Origin: Litchfieldia salsa
Lineage (GTDB): Bacteria; Bacillota; Bacilli; Bacillales; Bacillaceae_L
Direction: 5' to 3'
DNA: 38,530 nt
Assembly: GCF_900104555.1 (NCBI RefSeq)
Contig: NZ_FNJU01000004.1
Coordinates: 1-38,530 of the forward strand
A program made the position numbers and the translations under genes. This document shows positions 1 to 7,432 of the stretch, piece after piece. The first letter of the stretch is position 1. Every line of letters begins with the position of its first letter. Under the pieces are notes generated by a model. The model was not told the DNA's origin. It did no database searches and worked only from the letters and a program-made list of their open reading frames with translations.

Positions 1-239
1 GATACCGATGTACCTTTGACTTAAACGTGGGATCTCTAAATTAGTGGAACCCTACCGTTACTTTGAGGACATTGGGTTTTTTTATAATTAAAATTGATGT
101 AAAATTATGATGTGCAGTGACCTTTATAGTGATTCCGACTTACTGGAATGGGGCTATAATTAGACCTCTAATATTGATGTGAGGCACTCCACTTACAAAT
201 AACCTATGGCACTGCACTATAAATTAATTACCTAAATCC
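1..239. other. Left-edge non-coding stretch with nested inverted repeats
   Basis: No convincing reading frame is present. Three nested inverted repeats are visible: GTGCAGTG at 112-119 with CACTGCAC at 210-217, TATAG at 125-129 with CTATA at 154-158, and ATTCC at 132-136 with GGAAT at 145-149. The octamer ATTGATGT occurs at 93-100 and 173-180. With the terminator that follows, this could be the 3' part of an untranslated RNA, but no known RNA family was recognised. Confidence 0.3.
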
Positions 240-268
240 AATCCTGTATTTTTTACAGGATTTTTTGT
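240..268 (+). terminator. Rho-independent terminator
   Basis: AATCCTGTA at 240-248 pairs perfectly with TACAGGATT at 254-262, followed by a T-run. It would end a transcript coming from the left edge, before the IS110 element. Confidence 0.75.
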
Positions 269-374
269 TTTTTTAGGAGGATTTTAAGGCTTTATGTCGT
301 ATTTTTTATTTTGTTTAAAGGACTATATTGGAGAAAATCAAAAACAATATCATATAAGCAGTTGAAACTCTACC

Positions 375-518
375 GTTGGTTGGAGCTAGGAAACTAGACT
401 CTTGTGTTAAATATGAGATTTAATATCTGGCGATATAATCCTGACATACTACGCTGGGCACAAAGCTCTAACAGAAAGTTGGATAGTCAGATATGTCATA
501 CTGCGACTTGGAGGAGAA
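375..518 (+). ncRNA. Candidate bridge RNA of the IS110 element
   Basis: The long non-coding stretch directly before the IS110 transposase shows RNA structure. GAGCTAG (383-389) and CTAG-A-CTC (394-401) form a stem with one bulged A, capped by the GNRA tetraloop GAAA (390-393). Further pairings are TGACATA (442-448) with TATGTCA (492-498), and ATATCTG (424-430) with CAGATAT (488-494). The last two share bases, so they are alternatives. IS110-group elements encode a bridge RNA in the 5' non-coding end that programs donor and target recognition. The position and the stem-loops fit that role. The exact RNA ends and guide loops were not determined. Confidence 0.5.
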
Positions 519-1943
519 ATGATGAACACTACCATTACTCCATTTAGTTATGGAAATGACACGCATAAAAGCCATCAAGGGCAGCGTAAGTTTTATCAAT
601 TTTATGTTGGTATTGATATTGGGGCAAGCTTTCACGTTGCGTCCTGTATTCCATTTGATGCATTCTTAGACCCTAAAGGTATTGCTTGGAAAAGGACGAA
701 GACAATGAAATTTAACTCCGATAGTGTTGGAATCGCTGAGTTTTTAAACGCCTTAGGAAAGATTGAAAAACAATTCTCTCTTACCCAAAAAGACTTTTTA
801 ATTCTTTTGGAACCAACAGGCGGACACTATTCTTACCTAGTACAGCAAGTGTTATTAAATGAAGGTTATGAACTATTTCAAGTTGAAAATAGAGCCGTTG
901 GTGAGTTCCGTAAAAATAACTTAGGAATCTCTGAAAAAACTGATTCAATGGATGCCAAAGTAATGGCTTACATGGGGTGGCATAAGCAATTACATCCACA
1001 TATGCAAGGTGTAACGCTTATTAGACCTCAATCAGTCCTTCAATCCTTGTTTCGAACAGTAATGAGGGACAGATGGTATATAAACGTCCAACTAACTCGA
1101 CGAAAGAACCAAGTTCAACAGCTTTTAAAAGTAACTCATCCTGATTTAAATAAAGCTTTTAAGAGCCTATCTAGCACGTCAGTTTTGAAGTTAGTCTTAG
1201 AGTTCCCTACGGGACTTCATATGAAGGAAGCCACAGCAGAAGAAATATATAATTTTTTATTGAAAGCTGGTGCAAAAAGTGTGGCTAAACGAGCAGCTAA
1301 CATATTAGCTGAAGTGATGCCTAACACTATTGCAGTTCCAGCTGAACATCTTGTAGAAAGACAAAAATGGGTTATAGAAGAAGCCCTACGTCTCGAAGAA
1401 AGCATCAAGCTAATTGACAAAGAGATTCATAAACTTTTATGGGGCGACCCTGACAAAGGTTTAGATTCTCACCCATATACAGAAATCTTAATGTCCCTTC
1501 CTTTTGTGAGCGAAAACATCGCCTGTACACTGATTGGGGTCATAGGTGATATTGAAAGATTTAATACATATAAAGAGTTCAAGAAATATCTAGGTGTATC
1601 TTCGGAAAACAAGCAGTCTGGAACATCGGTAACTGGCACTAGACAGACATATAGCGGAGTTAGAGATGCCAGGAGAGTCCTTTATCAAATCGCTTTAATT
1701 ATTTTAGCAAATGGACAAAAGCATCCTACCGTCTTCAAAGCATACTATGACCGTAAGGTAACTGAAGGAATGAACAAGAAAAAGGCAATTGGGCATTTAT
1801 GCGGTAAAATAGCATCACTTATTTACACAGTCCTAAAAAACAAAGTGAAATATGATCCAATCACTCACGCTAAAGCTTGTGGCGTAGAGTTTAACAATCT
1901 TTATATTAAAAATAACAAGGAAAAAACTAAGCTAACAAATTGA
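519..1943 (+). CDS. IS110-family transposase
   Basis: A 474-residue recombinase of the IS110 family. The N-terminal RuvC-like DEDD domain shows GIDIG (D33), LLEPTGG (E98) and KTDSMDAK (D142 and D145). The C-terminal Transposase_20 region (about residues 325-400) contains SLPFVSENIACTLIG and the KQSGTSV stretch where the family's catalytic serine lies. The protein would cut and rejoin DNA with the bridge RNA as guide. A GGAGGAGAA ribosome site precedes the tandem ATGs at 519 and 522. At 474 residues it is longer than typical 330-420-residue members, mostly from an N-terminal extension. The frame is intact. The element's outer ends could not be fixed because this family usually leaves no target duplication. 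Confidence 0.93.
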   Translation: MMNTTITPFSYGNDTHKSHQGQRKFYQFYVGIDIGASFHVASCIPFDAFLDPKGIAWKRTKTMKFNSDSVGIAEFLNALGKIEKQFSLTQKDFLILLEPTGGHYSYLVQQVLLNEGYELFQVENRAVGEFRKNNLGISEKTDSMDAKVMAYMGWHKQLHPHMQGVTLIRPQSVLQSLFRTVMRDRWYINVQLTRRKNQVQQLLKVTHPDLNKAFKSLSSTSVLKLVLEFPTGLHMKEATAEEIYNFLLKAGAKSVAKRAANILAEVMPNTIAVPAEHLVERQKWVIEEALRLEESIKLIDKEIHKLLWGDPDKGLDSHPYTEILMSLPFVSENIACTLIGVIGDIERFNTYKEFKKYLGVSSENKQSGTSVTGTRQTYSGVRDARRVLYQIALIILANGQKHPTVFKAYYDRKVTEGMNKKKAIGHLCGKIASLIYTVLKNKVKYDPITHAKACGVEFNNLYIKNNKEKTKLTN

Positions 1944-1985
1944 AAAATAGAGTTAAAAACACAAAACCCTAAGTGCTTTAAAAGA

Positions 1986-2028
1986 GCAAAAATCACCTAT
2001 TATTAATTAAATTTTAGGTGATTTTTCA
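1986..2028. terminator. Terminator-like hairpin after the IS110 gene
   Basis: AAAATCACCT and AGGTGATTTT form a perfect stem around an AT-rich loop, with T-rich sequence after it. It can end the transposase transcript and, because the stem is A/T flanked on both sides, possibly also transcription from the opposite strand. Confidence 0.7.
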
Positions 2029-2114
2029 TCTTTAAAAATACTTTCTTATTTGTTAAAGCACTACACTACGTTTAAGTGAAATATGTCACATAATCAGAAA
2101 TAACCTACGCTTAA

Positions 2115-2621
2115 TTAAAAAGATTTATAATAAAGAACAGTAGAATGTAGTTCACCATTTGCCGATTTAGCATAATAAGGAATTTTACCAGCCTGAATAT
2201 AACCAATTGAAGAATAAAGATGATTAGAAGGGTCACCTTCTCTTGTATCGAGAACTAATAATGACCTGCCCTCCTTCTTGGCTCGTTCTTCAGCTTTGTT
2301 CATAAGTGAACGACCAATACCATTACGTCGATAATTAGGATGTGTCATTAGCTTTGCAATTTCAGCTCTATGACCACCATTCTGCTTAGTACATAGCTGT
2401 AATTGTACGCTCCCAACTATCTGATTGTTTATTTTAGCAACATATAAAAGCACTTCTGGATTTAAGACATTCAACCAATATTTATTAGCATCCGACAATT
2501 GCAGTGGTGGTAAAAAACCAATCGATGCGTCATCTTCTACTACCTGTATCAGAAGTTCTGATAGTTCATCAACGTGTTTATCAATAATTTTCACTTGTTC
2601 AATCTGCACATTATTAACCAA
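2115..2621 (-). CDS. GNAT-family N-acetyltransferase
   Basis: A single-domain GNAT acetyltransferase, which moves an acetyl group from acetyl-CoA to an amine; the substrate is unknown. The acetyl-CoA binding motif A is clear in HPNYRRNGIGRSLM, and the later LYSSIGYIQAGKIPYY fits the C-terminal beta strands and a YSSIGY-type motif B. The open frame runs to a GTG at 2630, but that GTG is part of the ribosome site GAGGTG. The TTG at 2621, six bases after that site, is the better start. The gene is alone on the minus strand, and its stop lies next to a weak copy of the regional repeat (TTAAGCGTAGG). Confidence 0.85.
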   Translation of the reverse strand: MVNNVQIEQVKIIDKHVDELSELLIQVVEDDASIGFLPPLQLSDANKYWLNVLNPEVLLYVAKINNQIVGSVQLQLCTKQNGGHRAEIAKLMTHPNYRRNGIGRSLMNKAEERAKKEGRSLLVLDTREGDPSNHLYSSIGYIQAGKIPYYAKSANGELHSTVLYYKSF

Positions 2622-2699
2622 AAAAATCACCTCAATATAATATATTATCTTCTTAATTTATATAGAAACTATGTATTCGATTAGTGAACTAATGCGACA

Positions 2700-2820
2700 A
2701 ATTACCTAACAATACCTGTTCTTACTAAACAATCCTGCTCCTATACTTCAATAAGAACACCCATTAATCCTGCTTCGTTCAGTAGCTGTTCTTCTTTCAT
2801 ATACGCCCCCTGTAGCTTAA
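2700..2820 (-). repeat. Regional palindromic repeat, copy 1
   Basis: Read on the minus strand it begins TTAAGCTACAGGGGGCG right after the stop of the frameshifted acetyltransferase. It contains the hairpin AAGAACA (2753-2759) with TGTTCTT (2787-2793) and ends near TTTAGTAAGAACAGG. It is a divergent member of the family described at 7352-7421. Confidence 0.55.
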
Positions 2821-3226
2821 TTAGATTAGTTCTGATATAAACATAGGTGTTGTACCATCTTCTGTTTTAAAACCCAATTTCCCATAAAATTCAACTACAT
2901 TGGGATAAGCAATTATTACTTTTGTTTTGGTAACCTTTATATCTATCAAGCATCTTATCCATCATTTCTTTGCCTATACCTTTTCCTTGATAACTTGGAT
3001 TTACCAGCATGTAATGGAAATATGCTGTTAATACACCATCTGACAATGCGTTAATCAATCCAATAAGTTTATCATCATCCCATGCAGTAATAACTGAGTG
3101 AGAACCTTTTATAGCTTTTACCAATTCATTTGGTAGCTTTCCCGATTCCCACTCTACCGAGAGAAACAAATCGCCAAGACCTTCTTTTGTAATATTTTCT
3201 ATACCTTCCTTGTAGTAAATACCCAT
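2821..3226 (-). pseudogene. Frameshifted GNAT acetyltransferase
   Basis: The upstream frame (to 2891) encodes an acetyltransferase N-terminus including the acetyl-CoA motif NPSYQGKGIGKEM. It then stops after an unrelated tail. Shifting frame at the A-rich stretch 2919-2930 restores a typical ending: TKVIIAYPNVVEFYGKLGF, then a TAA at 2821-2823. One extra base in CCAAAACAAAAG explains the break. As written the product lacks the last beta strands of the fold, so it is probably inactive unless this is a sequencing error in the homopolymer. The restored length of about 134 residues is normal for this subfamily. Confidence 0.8.
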
Positions 3227-3284
3227 TTTAAGAATCTTCTTTCATTTTTGATCAATTATATCCTGTATAAATATAGTTATTAAA

Positions 3285-3340
3285 CATTACTGCCCTTTAG
3301 TACAATAGTAGCTGTTCAAGATAAGCACCCATTAGCTTAA
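3285..3340 (-). repeat. Regional palindromic repeat, copy 2
   Basis: On the minus strand TTAAGCTAATGGGTGC follows, and its CTAA supplies the stop codon of the YunG-like gene. TTGAACAGCTAC follows it. The stop codon of the gene therefore lies inside the repeat. Confidence 0.6.
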
Positions 3341-3643
3341 TAAAGCGTTTAATACTCTTAGTTTTAAGTAGTTATACTGTTCTTGATTGGTATCGGAAAA
3401 TGCTTCTTCTCTATTTGAAAGGAAATCCTCATATGTGATGTCCACCTTAAATTGAGAAGCCGTTAGATCGTATCGTTTATTATTAATAAAATTATAGAAG
3501 TGCCATCCATCAAGAAGTTTGGTTTTCCTTATTTCCCCGCATAATATATCATTTACTACTAATGCAGTTACACCACATTGTCCTTTGGCGGGGTTTTCCT
3601 TGCTCCATTTTGAGCTCGAGTCTAAAGACCAAGATTTTAACAA
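3332..3643 (-). pseudogene. YunG-like protein, 5'-truncated
   Basis: The readable part resembles the B. subtilis YunG family, whose function is unknown: KSWSLDSSSKWSKENPAKGQ, then GQCGVTALVVNDILCGE and WHFYNFINNKRYDLTASQF. The normal first 15-25 residues are missing. At about 3645 the sequence changes to a piece of dnaN, and the only available start is a TTG with no proper ribosome site. The C-terminus is intact and ends inside a regional repeat. It is probably a remnant; translation from the TTG cannot be excluded. Confidence 0.65.
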
Positions 3644-3650
3644 AGCCTTC

Positions 3651-3773
3651 TTTCACAACATTATTGCGACCTTCTTTGGCTAATAAAGATGCACGATCAA
3701 TCGCTTGTAAAAACAGTTTCGTTGAGACAATTACTTCTGTTTTGCTTTCGTTAGGTATTAAACGTTCTCCAAG
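3651..3773 (-). pseudogene. dnaN: Fragment of dnaN (DNA polymerase III beta clamp)
   Basis: About 41 codons on the minus strand read ERLIPNESKTEVIVSTKLFL followed by QAIDRASLLAKEGRNNVVK. This corresponds closely to an internal part of the third clamp domain of Bacillus DnaN (the LIP-x-DSKTE-I-V-x-TKEFLQAIDRASLLA region). Nothing else of the roughly 378-residue clamp is present. The piece is abutted by the YunG-like fragment on one side and an IS1595-type remnant on the other, so it is a translocated scrap and not a working clamp gene. Confidence 0.8.
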
Positions 3774-3806
3774 GTTGCTTGTATGTGGCGTGTATAAAAA
3801 CAAAAG

Positions 3807-4188
3807 TTGAAAATTTAATTGGTTCTAAACTGACATCTGATAAGTACTCGTAACTGAAGCTTGGCGAGCCTATAAAACCTATGAAAAAGAAAAAGGAATA
3901 GAGCATTACAGAATCAAATCAAACGATGGAAAGTACATAATAAAAGGCTTATATCACATACAAAATGTGAATGGACTACATTCTCGAATGAAACAATGGA
4001 TAAATCGTTTTAAAGGTGTAGCTACAAAATATCTCGACAACTACCTTGCTTGGTTCTTATTTGTGGATAGTCGTAGCAATGAAAGCACTAAACACAATAT
4101 TAAAGAGTTCTTACTATCATCATTTGTTTTCGAAATGACTGACACTTATGATAGTTTGCGATTGTCGAAATCAAGGTATTATAAATAA
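3807..4188 (+). pseudogene. 3' remnant of an IS1595-type transposase
   Basis: The tail of an ISXO2-like (IS1595-family) DDE transposase. The frame ending at 4188 reads TEAWRAYKTYEKEKGIEHYR, then HIQNVNGLHSRMKQW and YLDNYLAWFLF, which are hallmarks of the family C-terminus. The upstream piece KVENLIGSKLTSDKYS lies in another frame and ends at a stop near 3854, so there is at least one frameshift, and all N-terminal sequence is missing. The remnant begins where the dnaN scrap ends. Confidence 0.82.
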
Positions 4189-4200
4189 GGGGTGATTTGA

Positions 4201-4581
4201 TTGATATTTGAATATGAATCAGGTAATGGAACAAGAAAAATTGAAAGTTCAACATTAAAAACTATATTTCAGCATTTAAACGAAATAAATCCACGTCTTA
4301 AATCCTATTTCATATTAACCAAAGAAAATGGTGACTATTTGCAATGTGCAGGGTCTAAATTAAGGCTAACCATAGAATATAAACAATCGGAAACTCACTC
4401 TGTATTAGGAATAGAAAAAGAAAACAAAGAGCCTATTTCGATTAACTACAGTGGAGGAGCAATATCGTTAAAAAGAAATGAAATATTAAGTATTTCGGAT
4501 GCATTAAAGACGTTTGAGACATTTTTTAATACTGGTAATGTTCCTAATGAGTACATACTCCGTAAAGTTGACGAGCATTAA
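4201..4581 (+). CDS. Hypothetical 126-residue protein
   Basis: Not recognised. It starts at a TTG six bases after the strong site AAGGGGTG. The protein is soluble and acidic to neutral, with no signal peptide. The C-terminal third (SDALKTFETFFNTGNVPNEY, then ILRKVDEH) resembles the ending of some Imm1-like immunity proteins, but I would not assign it on that alone. It lies 12 bases after the IS1595 remnant on the same strand and has its own terminator, so it may be cargo left beside that element. Confidence 0.6.
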   Translation: MIFEYESGNGTRKIESSTLKTIFQHLNEINPRLKSYFILTKENGDYLQCAGSKLRLTIEYKQSETHSVLGIEKENKEPISINYSGGAISLKRNEILSISDALKTFETFFNTGNVPNEYILRKVDEH

Positions 4582-4617
4582 GTATCTTATTGAACTTACT
4601 GGTGCAAAAGTAGAACG

Positions 4618-4655
4618 AGGAAACCCAACAAAAATTGGATTTCCTTTTAATTTTA
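4618..4655 (+). terminator. Rho-independent terminator
   Basis: AGGAAACCCAA (4618-4628) pairs with TTGGATTTCCT (from 4635) with one mismatch, followed by T-rich sequence. It ends the gene at 4201-4581. Confidence 0.7.
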
Positions 4656-4741
4656 TTATTTTCAACATTAAAATTTAACAGAGCCTAAAATTAAAGAATC
4701 TAAAATCCCAACGTTCATCTTTAGTCGAATAGTTTATAGAG

Positions 4742-5164
4742 CTATTGTTGATTCCTCACTGGTTCTAATTTCATCATAGCTCCAAAGTATTGTGAAGCGG
4801 TAGTGAAAGAAATAAATGCACAAAGTTCACTAATTTCTTCCTCAGTCATGTATTCCCTCAAAATTTTAAAAGATGAATCTGATATTTCACCTTTTTGTTT
4901 TAGAAACACCTCAGTAAACGCAACGGCAATAGAAATTTTTTCGTCAAATTTATTAAATTGAGGTTTACCTTTGGCTTTACAATATTCACAACCATTCTTT
5001 TGAGCTAACGTTCTCCTAACTTGCTCTTTCAATTCAGCAGAGAGTAAGCCTTCTTTTTCTAATACATTTCCCAAATAGCACCACCCTTGCATTACTTCTA
5101 AGTTGTGTCCTAAAAGTCGTTGAAAGGATGTATCTCCAAAATTTGATTCCTTAATTCTTGCCAT
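4742..5164 (-). CDS. Carboxymuconolactone decarboxylase (AhpD-like) family protein
   Basis: A 140-residue all-helical protein of the CMD/AhpD superfamily. The redox-type CxxC motif is seen in NGCEYCKAKG, preceded by the usual EQVRRTLAQ helix. Members range from true gamma-carboxymuconolactone decarboxylases to AhpD-like peroxidase partners; the CxxC pair favours a thiol-redox role. The start follows AAAGGGGG. It is transcribed away from the Lrp/AsnC gene at 5287, and the shared 122-bp gap suggests that regulator may control it (inference). Confidence 0.85.
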   Translation of the reverse strand: MARIKESNFGDTSFQRLLGHNLEVMQGWCYLGNVLEKEGLLSAELKEQVRRTLAQKNGCEYCKAKGKPQFNKFDEKISIAVAFTEVFLKQKGEISDSSFKILREYMTEEEISELCAFISFTTASQYFGAMMKLEPVRNQQ

Positions 5165-5286
5165 TTGAAATCCCCCTTTGTATATTTAATTATAGAAAAT
5201 AAAATACATAAATCACATTAAATGATTAACAAATAATTCACTTAAACATTAAATAAACAACAAATAAAAGGGAGAAAGCATTAAAA

Positions 5287-5736
5287 ATGAAAATCGATGA
5301 TATTGATAGAATGATATTAGATGAATTGCGTAATAATAGTCGCCTATCTATGAGTGAGATTGGAAGGAGGGTAAATTTATCTTCTCCTTCTGTAACAGAA
5401 CGTGTTAGGCAAATGGAGTCATACGGTATTATCAAGAAATACACATTGGAAATTGATTACGACAAATTAGGTCTGCCTATTCAATGTTTAATAGAGGCTA
5501 CCGTTAAAAATGGTGATTACAAAACTTTTAAAAATTTTATTCAAATGCTCCCAAACGTACAGTTTTGTTATCGCATAGCAGGTAATGCGTGTTATATGCT
5601 TAAAATGCACTTTGATACCTTTTCAAAAGCGGAGCAATTCATAGAAGAGGTAAACCCCTACGCACAAACAGTCACCTATTTTATTTTCTCACAAGTTTCA
5701 ACAGAGCCACAAATAAAAGGAACGATCTCCTTTTGA
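5287..5736 (+). CDS. Lrp/AsnC-family transcriptional regulator
   Basis: The N-terminal winged helix-turn-helix (about residues 1-60) contains DIDRMILDELRNNSRLSMSE and the recognition region SSPSVTERVRQMESYGII. The C-terminal RAM ligand-binding domain (about 65-140) ends TVTYFIFSQVSTEP. At 149 residues the length is normal for the family, which responds to amino acids or related small molecules. The ATG is preceded by GGGAG at a rather long 12-base spacing. The divergent CMD-family gene is the most likely target, besides itself. Confidence 0.9.
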   Translation: MKIDDIDRMILDELRNNSRLSMSEIGRRVNLSSPSVTERVRQMESYGIIKKYTLEIDYDKLGLPIQCLIEATVKNGDYKTFKNFIQMLPNVQFCYRIAGNACYMLKMHFDTFSKAEQFIEEVNPYAQTVTYFIFSQVSTEPQIKGTISF

Positions 5737-5754
5737 AGATTCAAGGAGATTGTT

Positions 5755-5818
5755 CCACTAAGCTGACTCTTTCGTAATAGAAGCTGTTGTGCAAAAGGCC
5801 CCATTAGTTTAACAAAGA
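5755..5818 (-). repeat. Regional palindromic repeat, copy 3
   Basis: Minus strand: TTGTTAAACTAATGGGGCC, a short middle, then CAGCTTAGTGGAACAA. The outer arms carry AACTAA and TTAGT, as in the better copies. It follows the stop of the frameshifted gene 5823-6163. Confidence 0.65.
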
Positions 5819-5822
5819 ACCT

Positions 5823-6163
5823 CTAATAAATAATAAAATAGTCATTAAAAATTTCACCATCTAAGTTAAAAAGAACTTTGTATTCACCAACTTTTTCATC
5901 TTTATAAACAATTGGAAGATGTGACACGACGTAATCAAAACCGTAGGAGTGATAAGAATTTTTGTTCCAATCGTCTATAAAAAGTGCAAGTGTATCCATA
6001 TTTATTCTTAATTGATTTTTGGCAAAATCATTACCAAAAACCTCAATGAACTCTCTCTCTCTTGTTCATTTTTGTAGGAATGAAAATTGTCCCAAAAACC
6101 CTCTATGGTTTTACTCTCAATTGAACGTTCTTCCGCCCATTTTCTTAATTCATTTGTATTCAT
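5823..6163 (-). pseudogene. Small hypothetical gene frameshifted in an (AG)6 tract
   Basis: It starts at ATG 6163 after AAAGAGGGG with MNTNELRKWAEERSIESKTI. The frame closes early after an (AG)6 run on the minus strand (plus-strand CT run 6051-6062). Removing one two-base unit restores EREFIEVFGNDFAKNQLRIN, then DTLALFIDDWNKNSYHSYGF, and an end at ...DGEIFNDYFIIY with TAG at 5823-5825. The restored protein is about 112 residues. The family was not recognised; the tryptophan-rich small fold and the neighbourhood suggest an immunity-type protein. A dinucleotide repeat could allow reversible on/off slippage. Confidence 0.75.
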
Positions 6164-6180
6164 TTTTTCCCCTCTTTAAG

Positions 6181-6205
6181 AAATGCACCCATTAGTTGAG
6201 TAAGA
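6181..6205 (-). repeat. Regional repeat, short copy 4
   Basis: Minus strand: TTACTCAACTAATGGGTGCA. Only the core arm is present. It lies between the stop of the DUF2251-like gene and the ribosome site of the next gene, and lacks the terminator hairpin. Confidence 0.5.
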
Positions 6206-6209
6206 ATTG

Positions 6210-6611
6210 TTATTCGTTAGTTACTTCAAAGTTTAGAGGTTCGCCCTGTTGCGGTTGTATTCCATCATTCCAAGTTTCTAAAGGTATAGAAACAATAGAA
6301 TTATCTATCCTTGGTGCACTTAACTTTCTTCTTCTAGAGAGATCGAACATCCCCCAACCTTCACCATCCACAATTAATATTGCTTTTAGTGAATCCTCTG
6401 ACCATATAATATGTACTTTCTCACATTCAAAAATGGATGGAGATATTTGATTGTATATCCAAAGTGCATCTGCTATACCCTGCATTTCACCAGCTGTATC
6501 CATTGGGCAAAAGTATAAATAACCTGTTTCACCATCATCCTCAAAAACGCATAGCCATTTTCCGTCAGGTGACAGTGAATCTACTACAAAACTTTCCTCT
6601 TGATGACTCAT
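6210..6611 (-). CDS. DUF2251-like protein
   Basis: A 133-residue soluble protein. The pattern FEDDGETGYLYF, then IADALWIYNQ and IIWSEDSLKAILIVDGEGWG with a closing W-rich segment, matches my recollection of the DUF2251 family, whose function is unknown. The ATG follows GGAGGAAAAAA. It is one of the consecutive minus-strand single genes that each end beside a regional repeat. Proteins of this size and composition in such company are often immunity proteins, which is inference only. Confidence 0.6.
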   Translation of the reverse strand: MSHQEESFVVDSLSPDGKWLCVFEDDGETGYLYFCPMDTAGEMQGIADALWIYNQISPSIFECEKVHIIWSEDSLKAILIVDGEGWGMFDLSRRRKLSAPRIDNSIVSIPLETWNDGIQPQQGEPLNFEVTNE

Positions 6612-6635
6612 TTTTTTCCTCCGTTACAAAAATTT

Positions 6636-6679
6636 TGTTTACAATCCTTGTTAAACTAAACTTCTCATTAGTTGCATAG
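6636..6679 (-). repeat. Regional repeat, weak copy 5
   Basis: Minus strand: ATGCAACTAATGAGAAGTTT and then TTTAGTTTAACAAGG. The opening and closing arms are recognisable; the GGGTGC core and the hairpin are lost. Confidence 0.4.
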
Positions 6680-7312
6680 TCATTGCAGTTCTATTTTAAC
6701 TTTAAGCTCTCCTAATTCTTCAATTATTTTCTTCGCTTTCCCGTAGGGCACTTCTTCTGTAAGAACAAATGGTAGGTTTTTTGCCCCTTTTACTAATTCA
6801 GATGTAGCTATATCAAGTGCCAGGATGCTTTTAATTTTTATTAAATCTTTTAAAGCTCCATCTTGTGTATCCACTACAACGAGTTTAGCATTCTTTAACC
6901 AATTTACTTCTGGTTTTTCATAATGTACTATTGTTAAACCATTTTTAACCCATTGAATTAAGTCAGTCGAAATTAATAATGCATTTTCTGGAGTCATGTC
7001 TCCTGAATCAGCTATCAATACCTCTTTGTTTTTTAAATCTTTACGCATTAGAATAACCCTTCCACCACTATCATCACCGATAGAGATAAAACCAGGTGCA
7101 TAAACTTCTGTCTCCCATGTTTCATTACGTTCAATGAGATCTTGTGTCCCATATAAAATAATTCCTTCTTTTGTCGACACACCATTAGTTTTTAGCAATA
7201 GTTCTTTATAGGAAGTTGGAAGTTTTGTATTCATCTTCAATTTCACTTTTTCTAGTTCCATAACATTAGCTGGGGGATTTAGAATCAACCCTCTTATACT
7301 ATTTAAATCCAT
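6680..7312 (-). CDS. SMI1/KNR4 (SUKH) family immunity-type protein
   Basis: The N-terminal 150 residues have the SUKH pattern: LPTSYKELLLKTNGVSTKEG, then the ILYGTQDLIERNETWE region and FISIGDDSGGRVILMRKD. SUKH domains are common immunity proteins against polymorphic toxins and contact-dependent inhibition toxins. The C-terminal 60 residues (VVVDTQDGALKDLIKIKSIL to the end, with KAKKIIEELGELKVKIE) resemble the ribosomal L7/L12 C-terminal fold, a fusion that also occurs in other SUKH proteins. The start has GGAGG nine bases upstream. No toxin gene is adjacent. Confidence 0.82.
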   Translation of the reverse strand: MDLNSIRGLILNPPANVMELEKVKLKMNTKLPTSYKELLLKTNGVSTKEGIILYGTQDLIERNETWETEVYAPGFISIGDDSGGRVILMRKDLKNKEVLIADSGDMTPENALLISTDLIQWVKNGLTIVHYEKPEVNWLKNAKLVVVDTQDGALKDLIKIKSILALDIATSELVKGAKNLPFVLTEEVPYGKAKKIIEELGELKVKIELQ

Positions 7313-7351
7313 AATTAAAATCCTCCAACCCTTATCATAAAAATTAGCTTA

Positions 7352-7421
7352 TTTCACTAATCTTCCTCTTTAGCACAAGAAGCGACTGATCTCATTCAGC
7401 ACTCGCCCACCGTTAGTGAAA
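7352..7421 (-). repeat. Regional palindromic repeat, copy 6 (best outer arms)
   Basis: The outer arms TTTCACTAA (7352-7360) and TTAGTGAAA (7413-7421) are a perfect 9-bp inverted repeat. Inside, GCGA-CTGA pairs with TCAG and TCGC around a short loop (7382-7406). On the minus strand it reads TTTCACTAACGGTGGGCGAG and then the hairpin. This copy defines the outer palindrome of the family. Confidence 0.75.
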
Positions 7422-7432
7422 GAACTTCTCTA

